A stretch of 64,000 nt of DNA, taken from positions 966,077 through 1,030,076 of the forward strand of contig NZ_CM001436.1 of assembly GCF_000243255.1 (NCBI RefSeq). Direction: 5' to 3'. Below are positions 1 through 10,500 of this stretch, one piece after another; position 1 is the stretch's first letter; each line of letters opens with the position of its first letter. The stretch is from Methanoplanus limicola DSM 2279 (GTDB lineage Archaea; Halobacteriota; Methanomicrobia; Methanomicrobiales; Methanomicrobiaceae). A program made the position numbers and the translations under genes. The notes below the pieces were generated by a model that was not told the origin of the DNA, searched no databases, and was given only the letters and a program-made list of their open reading frames with translations.

Positions 1-1598
1 TCACAGTTGATTATATTCCAGAGTAACTGATCGCCGTTGGAGGCGTATTCATCAACTAACGGCATGAAAGGAATAAAGTTGTTGAATACATAGGTCGTCG
101 AGAAACCGTCCGCTGCAATTGGAAGGAGTTTGCCTTTGGCTGACCAGTACTGATAATGGCCGTTATTCACAGAAGGCATCTTGTCCACCCAATTTCCGGG
201 CGATGACGGTCTGAGGGTTAAGGAATCCAAATCGCCGTCGAAAACATCTTCATCCCTTCCGTCAGCAAAGCTTTCATACTGATGCCTCTGGAGGCACAGA
301 ACCGTCTCATCTCCTACACCGGAACCCGTGGGTCCCATCTTTTCAGTAGTAGGTTGATAGGTCGTATGCAACAGGCCTTCGTCATGATCGACCGTATAAG
401 AGATCTCTGTATCTGTGATATAGTTGAAGGCATAAGGGGCAATTACCTTCGCCCAGTCCTCTGACTCGGAGAGTGCCTCTTCCTTTGTGGGAGTAAATTC
501 ATCCCGGTTGACTATTCCCTTAGGATATGAAACAACCGGAAGTCCGGCAATAACGAAGTGGCATTTCTCGCAGCCGGCTGTTTTCGGAATAAGGGATATC
601 CCCTGGGTATCATTGACAAAATCCATTTCACTTTTATTATAGAATACGGCAAAATAGTTCCAGTTCGTAACTGTGGATGTAGGTGTCGTATCCTGGGAGA
701 GTATATCCTGGTTTGTTCCGACAAGTACACACCCGAGATCTGGAATACCTGTATCAACCACGCTTATATTGACATATGCACGGCCTGACATTTCAGTTCC
801 ATGAAGTGCAGCGTTAAAAGGGGCACCTGTGTAGAACTTGCATGCCATCATCTCCCCGCTTCCCGGATTATTCCAGGTGAACCATGAAAATGGCGATCCC
901 TGTGCCATCGTAAATTCCAGGTTATCACTGCTGCTTTTATTCTGAAGCAGGAAATCGATATCCCAGTCGCCCATCCGTGTTGCAATGAGATTGTCGGGGA
1001 AATCATTGCCCCATGAAGGATCTGTCGCTCCTACATTATCTGCCGGGAATACCCTCAGACCTGAGTACCACCAGCCGTTCTGTACTACATGGTATGACGA
1101 GTTCTCAACTGGAAAAGTAGTATTTTTTCCCACGCCCGCTACCGGAATCGACATGGAGAATACAGGACCTGTAACCCTCCCGTCATTATTTTTATTTGAA
1201 AATTCACTTGCAGTGAAGGTCAGACTTAGCGGATCAGCATAGATGTTATCCTGAATAAATGAATTCTCCCATGGTGCAAATACCCCGGACTTTGGTTCCT
1301 GCATATAATAGGTAAGAGTGCTGTTCGGCCAGATCATAAAACCGGCCCATGAATGGAGCCTCTCCACAAGGCTTCCGTTCCGCATGCTGTCTCCTACAGA
1401 CGATTCATCCATAAAGAGCGGTGTCGGGTCCATCTGCCAGGTAACCGGACCGTCAACACCCTGCCATCTCCCTCCGCTGTCGGGAAGTTCGGTCTGTATA
1501 TACGCCTTTCCAATTTGAATCGGTTCTGCCGCCGCATTCGCAGTGCAGAGTAAAATCATTAAAATACCCAAAATCAAGAAGAGTTTACCCGGTTTCAT
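1..1598 (-). CDS. Secreted GH81-like endo-beta-1,3-glucanase, 3' part cut by window edge
   Basis: An open frame runs without a stop from an ATG at 1598 to the left edge (about 532 codons), so the C-terminus lies outside the window. The first ~24 residues are a signal peptide (MKPGKLFLILGILMILL, then AANA-like cleavage), so the product is exported. Family GH81 hydrolyses beta-1,3-glucans. Features that resemble GH81 are a GDWDIDF strand followed by MAQGSPFSWF, then NYITDTEISYTVDHDEGLLHT, a LCLQRHQYES segment resembling the family's LyPHqW region, and YQYWSAKGKLL before FNNFIPFMP. The catalytic half of the family lies further C-terminal and is not visible. The match is by recall of family patterns, so the exact activity is uncertain. 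No operon partner is visible on this strand. Confidence 0.68.
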   Translation of the reverse strand, partial: MKPGKLFLILGILMILLCTANAAAEPIQIGKAYIQTELPDSGGRWQGVDGPVTWQMDPTPLFMDESSVGDSMRNGSLVERLHSWAGFMIWPNSTLTYYMQEPKSGVFAPWENSFIQDNIYADPLSLTFTASEFSNKNNDGRVTGPVFSMSIPVAGVGKNTTFPVENSSYHVVQNGWWYSGLRVFPADNVGATDPSWGNDFPDNLIATRMGDWDIDFLLQNKSSSDNLEFTMAQGSPFSWFTWNNPGSGEMMACKFYTGAPFNAALHGTEMSGRAYVNISVVDTGIPDLGCVLVGTNQDILSQDTTPTSTVTNWNYFAVFYNKSEMDFVNDTQGISLIPKTAGCEKCHFVIAGLPVVSYPKGIVNRDEFTPTKEEALSESEDWAKVIAPYAFNYITDTEISYTVDHDEGLLHTTYQPTTEKMGPTGSGVGDETVLCLQRHQYESFADGRDEDVFDGDLDSLTLRPSSPGNWVDKMPSVNNGHYQYWSAKGKLLPIAADGFSTTYVFNNFIPFMPLVDEYASNGDQLLWNIINC

Positions 1599-2197
1599 AA
1601 TATCTACCCCATTCCCACCCCCACCAGGGAACATGAAATGAACTTCCACCTTAAAATATTTAATAATTATCGCACACAATTATAGCAAATATTTATGATT
1701 TTTTGTATCAGTATCCGGCATATGAAGTAATATATGAAGTAATTAATGAAACAAGAACAGTATCCGGAACAATGAAAGTATGCCAGCTGACAGATAATGA
1801 ATGACAGAGTGCACTGTTTCATAGGAGATTCTAAATCATCAGTGCCTCATATCTCATAATAATTAAGACTCTTTGAGGGATCTGTTTTTGTTATATTCTC
1901 TTACATAAGAACACGGTGAACAACTCTGTTTACTGTTCTGATTTCCTTAATCTTACAAACTTTCTCATTAGACAGTGACAAGGATGAACTCTCAAAACCA
2001 GATATTAACATTAATAATATCAATTGAATGTGATAAAGAACCACAATTTCAAATCTGAGAGAAACAATCAATACATTGCATGATCATTCAATATATTAAA
2101 CAATCATTCAATACAATGAATGCCCATATAACATGAAAATACCATATAGCCGGAAAGTATGTTCAGTGAATAAATAACTGATTAACCATGTGATCAT
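1599..2197. other. AT-rich intergenic region holding one dispersed-repeat copy
   Basis: No convincing gene in either direction. The left end carries the promoter side of the leftward GH81-like gene. One copy of the dispersed palindromic repeat lies at 1772-1829. From 2085 to 2125 there is a short tandem of related units (catgatcattcaatatatt, aacaatcattcaatacaatg), which could be an operator or slippage product. The rest is low-complexity AT-rich DNA. Confidence 0.6.
1772..1829 (+). repeat. Dispersed palindromic repeat, copy A
   Basis: Shares CCAGCTG, CAGAT-ATGAATGA and GTGCACTGTTTCATAGGA in the same order with the copy at 27176-27246 and the reverse-strand copy at 40952-41021. The left half of the core palindrome is altered (GACAGAGTG instead of GAAACAGTG), so this copy is partly degenerate. 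It lies in noncoding DNA like the others. Confidence 0.75.
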
Positions 2198-2743
2198 ATG
2201 ATTGAAGAATTCAGTAAATTTGCCGGGAACAAAATAATAGCATTTTTACTGAAAAATCCCGAAAATAAGATGGGAATTAACGAAATTGCAAGGGAACTGA
2301 ACCTTTCTCCGGGAAGTGTCAAACGATATACCGACCTGCTGGTTGAAGATGAACTGGCTGAAATAAAAAAGATCGGAAACATTCATCAGCCTCAGCTGAA
2401 ATATGAACATGCACTTGTTAAGGAGATGAGGAAAACATATTCATTACTCCTGTTATTTGAATCAGGAATTACATATATAGCTGAGAATGTTATTTCAATT
2501 GCATTATACGGGAGTTTTGCATCCGGAACATTTGATGATAAAAGTGATATTGACATACTGATTCTTTCAGAAAATAAAGAACTAAATTCAAATATTATAT
2601 TACAAATTGAAAATAATTTTAACCGGGAATTACAGGCAACAATAATTCCTTACTACAAATGGGAAACCATGAAGGCTAAAAACCATGATTTTGCAACAAG
2701 TGTCCTGAATAATCATATACTATTAACAGGAGCAGATTTATGA
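2198..2743 (+). CDS. Winged-helix DNA-binding protein with MNT nucleotidyltransferase domain
   Basis: 181 residues. Residues 1-60 form a winged-helix domain (INEIARELNLSPGSVKRYTDLLVEDEL). Residues ~98-180 form a minimal nucleotidyltransferase with GSFASGTFDDKSDIDILI, the GS-x10-DxD metal-binding motif of MNT antitoxin-type enzymes. Such proteins normally pair with a HEPN partner and either repress it or modify it with nucleotides. The stop overlaps the start of the next frame (ATGA at 2740-2743), so the two were translationally coupled. The partner is only a 41-residue stub, so this is probably an orphaned antitoxin. Base composition is AT-rich compared with the long genes to the right. Confidence 0.8.
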   Translation: MIEEFSKFAGNKIIAFLLKNPENKMGINEIARELNLSPGSVKRYTDLLVEDELAEIKKIGNIHQPQLKYEHALVKEMRKTYSLLLLFESGITYIAENVISIALYGSFASGTFDDKSDIDILILSENKELNSNIILQIENNFNRELQATIIPYYKWETMKAKNHDFATSVLNNHILLTGADL

Positions 2744-2865
2744 ACTGGAAAAAATGCCTGGAATCAGGCAGCATTAAAACAGATCCAAAGGCCATGGAAA
2801 GAGTAGATTCATCCCTGGAGAGGTCTGAAAGGTTTTTAAATTCTGCAGGAACAATTTATATCTAA
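2740..2865 (+). pseudogene. Truncated HEPN-type partner of the MNT protein
   Basis: A 41-codon frame starts at the ATGA overlap with the nucleotidyltransferase gene and ends at TAA 2863-2865. Its sequence (MNWKKCLESGSIKTDPKA, then ERVDSSLERSERFLNSAG) resembles the first helix region of HEPN-domain proteins, which are usually ~120-140 residues and carry an Rx4-6H RNase motif near the C-terminus. That motif is absent, and only 41 bases separate the stop from the next gene, so the rest appears deleted. It may still be translated but should lack toxin activity. Confidence 0.6.
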
Positions 2866-2906
2866 AACGACACTGACAGATAATAATTATATCAGGAGGA
2901 ATATTT

Positions 2907-4073
2907 TTGGCAGTTGCAATAATAAGTCCGGTTGTTCTGCGATGGGCACGTGAGCGTGCACATCTGGATTACGAGAGTCTGGCGAAAAGTGCCAAAGTTA
3001 AGCCGGAAAAAATCCTGCTCTGGGAAGAAGGAAAAGAAAGACCTACTTTCAGGCAGGCACAACAAATCGCCAAAAAATTGTATATTCCGTTCGGATATTT
3101 ATTTTTGCCTCAACCTCCTGAACAAAAACTGCCGATCCCTGATCTGCGCACTGTAGGAAGTGATATTTCCACAGAATTCGGTGCAGATATTTATGACCTT
3201 ATAATGGATGTTCAGCGTAAAAAGGACTGGTACAGAGATTATCTTCTTGAAAGGGGAGCTGAACCTCTCCCATACATCGGAAAATATGATACAAACAGTG
3301 ATCCAAAACAAATTGCTTCTGACATAACCAAAACACTGGGACCAGAAATTTCCGAAATAAAAACACCAAAAAGAGAGGACCAGTTTCTGAACTATTTAAC
3401 AGAAAAAGCAGAAGATGCAGGGATTGTTGTCATGCGAAGTGGTATCGTTTGCAACAATACCCACCGCCCGCTTGAAGTATATGAATTCCGTGGTTTTGCA
3501 ATATGTGACGATATTGCTCCGGTTATCTTCATAAATGGGAATGATGCAAAGGCTGCCCAGACATTTACATTAATACATGAACTGGCCCACCTGTGGATTG
3601 GCCAAAGCGGAATTTCGGACATATCGCTTGAAAACCAAATCAACAATAAAAAGCAGAATACTGAAAAATTGTGTAATACAGTAGCCGCTGAAGTTCTTGT
3701 CCCGGAAAATAAGTTTAGTGAAAAATGGAAAGTCACGGATTCTCTTGAGGATAATGCATTCCGTCTTGCAGAATATTTCCGCGTCAGTACTGTTGTTATT
3801 GCCCGCCGGGCATTTGATCTTGGCCTGATTGAAAGATTTGAGTATTCTAAATATTACAACAATCAGAAACAGCTGTGGCAGGAAAAGAAAACAGAAACTA
3901 AAAGAGGAGGGAATTATTACAGGACAATTCCTGTCCGGAACGGAAGAAAATTTACTGATGCAGTAATACGCAGTACTTTTGAACAAAGTCTTCTGCTCCG
4001 TGATGCAGGGAGACTGCTAAATATAAACCCTTCTAAAATCAGCAGGCTTGCTGAAGAGAGGAATATCGGGTGA
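2907..4073 (+). CDS. XRE-family HTH / ImmA-IrrE zinc peptidase protein
   Basis: 388 residues from a TTG start preceded by AGGAGGA six bases upstream. Residues ~10-65 form a Cro/CI helix-turn-helix (YESLAKSAKVKPEKILLWEEGKERPT). The middle carries an ImmA/IrrE (COG2856) peptidase domain with HELAH at 224-228, the HExxH zinc site, and downstream acidic residues. A basic C-terminal tail contains GRKFTDAVIRSTFEQSLLLRDAGRLLNI. Proteins of this layout are often encoded directly upstream of a DUF4411 PIN-domain gene as the regulatory half of a toxin-antitoxin pair. That partner follows here five bases after the stop but is broken. Function as a protease is inferred from the motif. Confidence 0.88.
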   Translation: MAVAIISPVVLRWARERAHLDYESLAKSAKVKPEKILLWEEGKERPTFRQAQQIAKKLYIPFGYLFLPQPPEQKLPIPDLRTVGSDISTEFGADIYDLIMDVQRKKDWYRDYLLERGAEPLPYIGKYDTNSDPKQIASDITKTLGPEISEIKTPKREDQFLNYLTEKAEDAGIVVMRSGIVCNNTHRPLEVYEFRGFAICDDIAPVIFINGNDAKAAQTFTLIHELAHLWIGQSGISDISLENQINNKKQNTEKLCNTVAAEVLVPENKFSEKWKVTDSLEDNAFRLAEYFRVSTVVIARRAFDLGLIERFEYSKYYNNQKQLWQEKKTETKRGGNYYRTIPVRNGRKFTDAVIRSTFEQSLLLRDAGRLLNINPSKISRLAEERNIG

Positions 4074-4078
4074 GACAT

Positions 4079-4147
4079 ATGTACTTAATAGATGCAAATG
4101 TATTCATCCAGTCCAAAAATTTCTATTATTCTTTTGAAAGCTGCTAA
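4079..4147 (+). pseudogene. Remnant of DUF4411 PIN-domain toxin
   Basis: A 22-codon frame beginning at ATG 4079, five bases after the ImmA/IrrE-type gene, reads MYLIDANVFIQSKNFYYSFE then SC and stops. YLIDANVFIQ and the following aromatic segment match the N-terminus of DUF4411 PIN nucleases, including the first catalytic aspartate (D5). Full-length members are ~150-170 residues. No later PIN motif is seen before tRNA-Leu at 4215, so almost the whole gene has been lost. Confidence 0.75.
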
Positions 4148-4214
4148 AAATATCCTGATGAGAACATAATAGAAACACAATGGAGATTAATAATTCGTAA
4201 AAAATAAAACCTGA

Positions 4215-4297
4215 TGCGAGAGGCAGGATTTGAACCTGCGAACTCCTGCGAGATCGGATCTTGAGTCCGGCTCCTTTGGCCACTCGGAAACTCTCGC
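4215..4297 (-). tRNA. tRNA-Leu (CAA anticodon)
   Basis: Read on the minus strand: acceptor stem GCGAGAG pairs with CTCTCGC, the discriminator is A, the anticodon loop is CTCAAGA with anticodon CAA, there is a long class II variable arm (TCGCAGGAGTTCGC) and a T arm GCAGGTTCAAATCCTGC. CCA is not encoded (TCA follows). One anticodon-stem end pair (C27/A43) does not match. It reads UUG codons. The truncated toxin island lies on its 3' side, a common integration position. Confidence 0.93.
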
Positions 4298-4517
4298 GCC
4301 ATTATACATACGCATTATTAGCTAATATAATTTCATAATGAATTAGATGACACCTGCTGTAAACCGTTCACCAAAGCCAAAATCAGGCAACTGTAAAAAT
4401 TGTTAAAAATTGTTAAAATAGAGATGTAATGTGATATCCTCCCCCACATTTGAGCAACACTAAACCGGCATTGACACCCCAATACACCCACGGTTTCCAT
4501 CCCGCAGTTTCCATCCC

Positions 4518-7500
4518 TCAGTCTCCAAGCTCCACCACAACCTGATGCTCTTTCTGGTCATCCACCATATGAATGACCATATCCGGCTGCTCAGCCCCGT
4601 CAGCAACAACAGACCTGACACCAGTTCCCTTCCCGGAATTCTTAACAACAATATGATAAACCGTAGACAGATACCGGTAATCAACCTGATATGAATCCCA
4701 TTCCTCCGGAACACAGGGGTCAAACGTCAGGCAGTCACCGGAAAGCCTGACACCAAGCAGAGACTCGAGGATAAGCGTGTACATATATCCCGCCGAACCT
4801 GAATACCACGTCCAGCCGCCCCGTCCTGTATGGGGAGCGGCAGCATAGATATCAGAAGAAAGTGCATACGGCTCAACACGGTACTTCCTGACATCTTCAG
4901 CCGTTTCGCTATGCCGGATCGGATTTATAAACGGCAGCAGATCCCAGGCCTGCTCATTATCCTTCAGAACCGCAAAGGCCGCCACAACCCAGATGGCAGC
5001 ATGGGAATACTGCCCGCCATTCTCCCTTACACCCGGAACATAGCCTTTAATATATCCGGGATTTTTCAGAGTCTTATCAAAAGGCGGAACTAAAAGCGGC
5101 AGAAGGCGGTCCTCACGCAGGATGAGATGATCCTTAACTGCCTGCATAGCAGTGACTGCCCGCTCTTCTGAAGCAGCTCCGGAAAGAACCGCCCAGCTCT
5201 GGGCAATAGAATCTATCATACACTCCTTATTTACAGCAGAACCAAGCGGCTCACCTGAATCAAAATAGGCACGGCGGTACCATTCCCCGTCCCACCCCTC
5301 TCCCTCAATATTCACCCTGAGCTTCTCAGCATTCACGCGGCAGAACTCTGCAAAAGAGAAGTCACCCCTGATACCTGCGACCTCACTAAATCTCATCAGG
5401 AGATCAAATATGAAAAATCCAAGCCAGACACTCTCCCCTTTACCTTCGGCACCGACAAGATTCATCCCGTCATTCCAGTCCCCCGTTCCCATAAGAGGAA
5501 GACCGTGCTCCCCAAGCCTCATGCCACGCCGGATAGCCCGGACACAGTGTTCATAAAGGCTCCCGGTAATTTCCGATTTCTCCGGGAGATCATAGTAGGA
5601 TTCCTCCCCGGGAGGCAGCTCCCTTCCTTTGATAAACCCAATCTTCTCATCCAGAACTGCAAAATCACGGGTGCTCAGCACATACCGGCATGCTGCAAAA
5701 GGAAGCCAGAGATAATCATCAGAACAGTGCGTTCTGACACCCCGGTCTAACGGAGGGTGCCACCAGTGCAAAACATCACCTTCAACAAACTGATGCCCCG
5801 CACAGAGCAGCAGCTGCCTCCTCATAAGGTCAGGCCTCGTATGGATAAGCGCCATCACATCCTGAAGCTGATCCCTGAATCCAAAAGCCCCGCCGGACTG
5901 ATAAAATCCGGAACGTGCCCATAAACGCGAAGCAATAATCTGATACACCAGCCATCCGTTGGCAAGCAGATCCGCAGACATATCAGGAGTTTTAACCTGA
6001 ACTGCACCAAGTGTCCGGCTCCAGTAATCTTTCACTGCCCTGAGTGCCGCATGTGCAGGCTCCACCCCGCGGTTCTTCAGGAGAAGAGCTCTTGCATCAT
6101 CGCGGTCCTGCCCCACACCAAGAGTGAATATAATCTCACGCTCTTCACCGTCAGTCAGTTCACAGTGAACCTGGATTGCAGCACAGGGATCAAGGCCGGC
6201 ACCCACCTTATTTGAGAGTCTGACCCTTTCCATCGCTGCCGGTCTGTCAGCCGAACCATTCCGCCCGATAAACTCATGCCGGTCGCCGGTCAGAGTCCTT
6301 TGAATTATATTTGAGTCAAGAAATGCCACCCGGCCCGGAAATTCACAGTTATATGGATTCCTGGCAAAAACCGCTCCTGAGATCTGATCAATTTCAGTTA
6401 CAACATAAGGCAGTGATTTAGACCTAAGCTCACCGAGAACCCATTCCGCATATCCGGTGACAGAAAGATATCTTCTGCGCCCGGACCTGTTCCTGAGCTT
6501 AAGAGAGAAATACTTCACAGGCGAATCAATTGAGACATATACAGTAAGTTCTGAGCTAATTCCCTGCTCAGAATACTCAAAGACCGAATATCCGAACCCG
6601 TGCCTGGTCACATAGCTGTTTACACCCCGCACAGGCCATGCTCCGGGGGACCAGAATTTACCGGTCTCCTCATCCCTGATATACAGAGCCTCACCGGAGA
6701 GGTCCTGAACGGGATCATTCATCCATGGAGTCAGCCTGAACTCATGGGAATTCTCACACCAGGTATAGGCACTGCCATTCTCAGAGATAACAGTTCCAAA
6801 GTTCTCATTCGCAAGTATATTTACCCATGGCGCAGGAGTAACATCCCATTTATCCGTAATGATTACGTACTCCCTGCCATCCGGAGAAAAGCCTCCAAGA
6901 CCGTTGAAATAAAGAAGTCCCTCCCCCGTATTAGCGGGGAGAGACAATTCATGAGAGAATAACCTGGTCGTAAGCAGATGGGGAACCTCAACCTCACACC
7001 AGCCGGCACGCTCCATCTGCTCTGCAAGTGAACCTGCTCTGTCTGAAATAACCGCGCGGGCAACAGTCCGCACAAGCGTAAAATCCTCATCTGACATCAG
7101 TTCAAGATTAAGGATAAAAATCCCGCCTTTCTTATTTAACAACTGTGAGTCCGGACCCTGTGGAATACTGTTTATAATCTCGTCCTGAAGCTCCTGGCGA
7201 TATCCCGACTTCTCTTCATTACAGATAACCAGATCGACCGTCAGCCCTTTCATACGCCAGTACGAATGCGCCTGTACCATATCCCGGATAAGAGTGATTC
7301 TTTTCCTGTTTTTTATCCTCACCAGCACAACAGGGACATCTCCCGATATCCCATATCTCCACAGACCGGACTGACCCAGTTCATTCTTCACAAGTATCTT
7401 ACCGGAAGCCCTTCTGACAGGATTTGAATAAATGACCGACGAAGCAAGAGAACCATATACCTGGGCATCGCGCTCAGTCGCATCCAGCTGCCTGAGCATA

Positions 7501-10500
7501 ACCTGTGCATGCGTCCAGGCCATTTCAAGAACCCTGTCAGTGATATTCTGGTCATAATATTTCTCAATCAGAGCAGCAGCACCCTCACGGCTCTCACTGA
7601 CCCCGGTAAATATATTGACACAGGCAGTCTCCTGAGGTTCAATGGAAATTGTGCACCTTATAGCCACAATCGGATCAAGAACCGGCCCGGAAGTATCGGA
7701 AAGAGTTGAAGAATCGATCATCGCAACCGGCTGTGCAAGTGAATTGCCACGCCCGATGAATTTAAAGCGATCCGTTTCAAAAGAGATCTTTCTTACCTGC
7801 TTCCCATTGACAGTCATCAGATGGAACATCCAGGGTGGACGCTCACCATCAGAACGTGGCCTTCTGGTTGCAAGGATTGCATTTCTCTCCCGTACAAGCT
7901 CAGTCCGGACAAAGAGGTTTGTAAAGGCCGGGTGACTTTCATCTGAGGCCTGAGGTGCCAAAACCACCTCAGCATAACTGGTAAACTCCAGAATACGGGT
8001 TTTCCACGACCTGTTTGTCACCCATATTCTCCGGAGTTCTACATCATCTTCAGGAGAGACGATTACCTCAGTCCGGGTATAAAAGTCCCACTCTTTACGC
8101 AGGAACTCCGCCTGCGCCTGCTGAAAAGTTGTCTGGAAAGAATCAGGTTTCTTTCTTGTCGGCTGATACCCGTTCGACCAGAACTCACCGCTCGCGAGGT
8201 CCCTGATATAGCAGAATATCCCGCTACAGTCAGCAGTAGGATCCTCCCGCCATCTGGTCACAGCAAGGTCATTCCACCTGCTGTAACCTGACCCGCTGTT
8301 GTTTACCATAACATGATATCTTCCGTTTGAGAGGAGATGCACTTCAGGTCTTGGAGTATTAGAAGTATGAAATGTGCGCATCACAGACTCCGACAGCTCA
8401 GTTGCCTTATGAACCCCCTCAACCTCGCCGGTATGCGGATAGAACGGAGTATTACGCGGCATCTTCTCCTGGAGCAGCATAACAGCCGACTGAAGAGTTA
8501 GATCTGACATAAACCTCCTCTGCATAGGGCGGTTTAGTATCACATATGCAAGAGAGAGCAGAGCCATACCCTGATGATGTGACATAAATGACTGAATTAC
8601 TGAATACTTCTGACCCGGAGGCGTACGGGACCGGGTGAAATCTACAGCTTCATAAAAACCATAGTCGCCGCAGTACCCTAAGGACTTCATCCTCTCAAGA
8701 TTCCTGCATGCCAGAAAAGGATTTACCATAAGCCCCATCACAGCAGCATAAGGAGCAATAACAAGATCATCTGCAAGACCGCGTTTAAACCCAAGCCCTG
8801 GAATGCCAAACGCCCTGTACTGGTAATTCAGACTTGTATCTGTAATATTATAACCGGATTCCGAAATCCCCCAGGGTACACCACGTTTTACTGAATAGTC
8901 AATCTGCCTGGAAACAACTGCATGATATGTCTGGTCAAGAAGAGTATTTTCATACGTAGGCATCACAAGAAGCGGCATCAGATATTCAAACATCGAACCA
9001 CTCCACGAGATGAGAGTCGGCTTTCCGCCATCGACATTTGTGAGCAGGCGGCCTAAGGCGAACCAGTGTTCCTGTGGAAGTTTCCCGTAAGCAATACCGA
9101 TAAAACTGGTGATTCGTGCCTCGGATGCAAGCAGATCATAGAAACTGGCATCCCGCCTGAGATCAGTCGCATTATATCCAATTGCAAGAAGACTGCTGGT
9201 ACTGTCATAGAGGAATTCATACTCAATCTCAGAAAATTCCTTACAGAGGTCTGAAAGGTGTGATATCGACATAAGTAATTTTTCTGCCCTCCCACATGAC
9301 TTCTCCATCTCTTCAAGAGTCAGAATCAGCCACATACGCCCCGGACCAAAGAACGAATCTGAATCTGAATCTGATGGATTATTGAGCCATTTACGAAGTG
9401 GCCCTATATTGTCATAAAGGGAATGCCTGATATCAGCGATATCTTTGAGAGCAGGAACCTGATTATCCAGTCCTTCAAGAGTGGTGCAGACCAGGGAGAC
9501 ATACGGAACCAGATACTCAGGAGTTTCAGACCATACAGAGTCAGGAGGAATGCCGGTGGACTGCCAGGATACAAAATAATTTAAATCCTTTCTGTGGCAC
9601 TCTGTCTGTCTTTTAACTGCACCGGCCCACCACCTGACATCATCATCCGGATGCTTACCCAGAGCATCCTCAATTTCAGAAGCAATCCCGTCAAGAGAGG
9701 AGAGATGCTTCAGGATTTCACCAGTCATACCAGGCTTCCGGGCTGCGCCATCCCTCAGTTCTGCAATCTTTGACCGGACATATGTTAAAGATCCACTGTC
9801 ATCCTCTTTTCCGGCAGTATCAAGGGCATCAGAGAGAAGAGATAGTGTATCAGACAAACCGTCTCCAAATCTATCCGAAAGAATCCTGCAATCCGGAAGT
9901 TCACACAGACCCTGCCGCAGTACAATCAGATGGCTGACAAGGTTTCCGCTGTCAACAGTGGAGATATACCTTGGAAGGAGCGGCTTTAATGTGATAGTGT
10001 CATACCAGTTGTAAAAATGACCGCGGAATCTGCTTAGCTGTTCCATAGTATTCATGGTATTTCCGGTACGCTCAATGAGACCTCTGAGTGAGATATATCC
10101 AAAGTCATACGCAGTGAGATTTGAAAGCAGTAATAGGCCTATATCTGTCGGAGAAGTGCGGTGTGCAACAGCTGAAACAGGCTGCTCCTGGTAATTATCA
10201 GGGGGGAGATAGTGATCTTCGGCAGTGACAAATGTCTCAAAGAAACGCCAGGTTTTCCGCGCAACAGACCTTAAAAAGAAGTTCTGATCAGGCGTAAGAT
10301 CCGGAATGCGGATCCTCTGTGGCTGGCTGAGCCAGGATGCAATAATCGGGGAGAGGATCCACGCACAGGCAAAAGAGGCAATAGCTACAGAAGAGACCAG
10401 GTACTTCTGTATCTGAAGAGTAAGCAGCCCGATCCCGATAAAAGGCCCGCCCCACATAATTCTGTACATTCCTCCAAGTCCTGAAGCTTTCGCCTGTGCA

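Noticed and set aside
2085-2125. Possible CRISPR-like short repeats (CATTCAATA units)
   Set aside because: Only two or three short irregular units, no spacers of constant length; AT-rich slippage or operator at most.
4215-4297. att-site duplication of tRNA-Leu marking an integrated element
   Set aside because: No second copy of the tRNA 3' end was found in the window and no integrase is present, so integration is only suggested by position.
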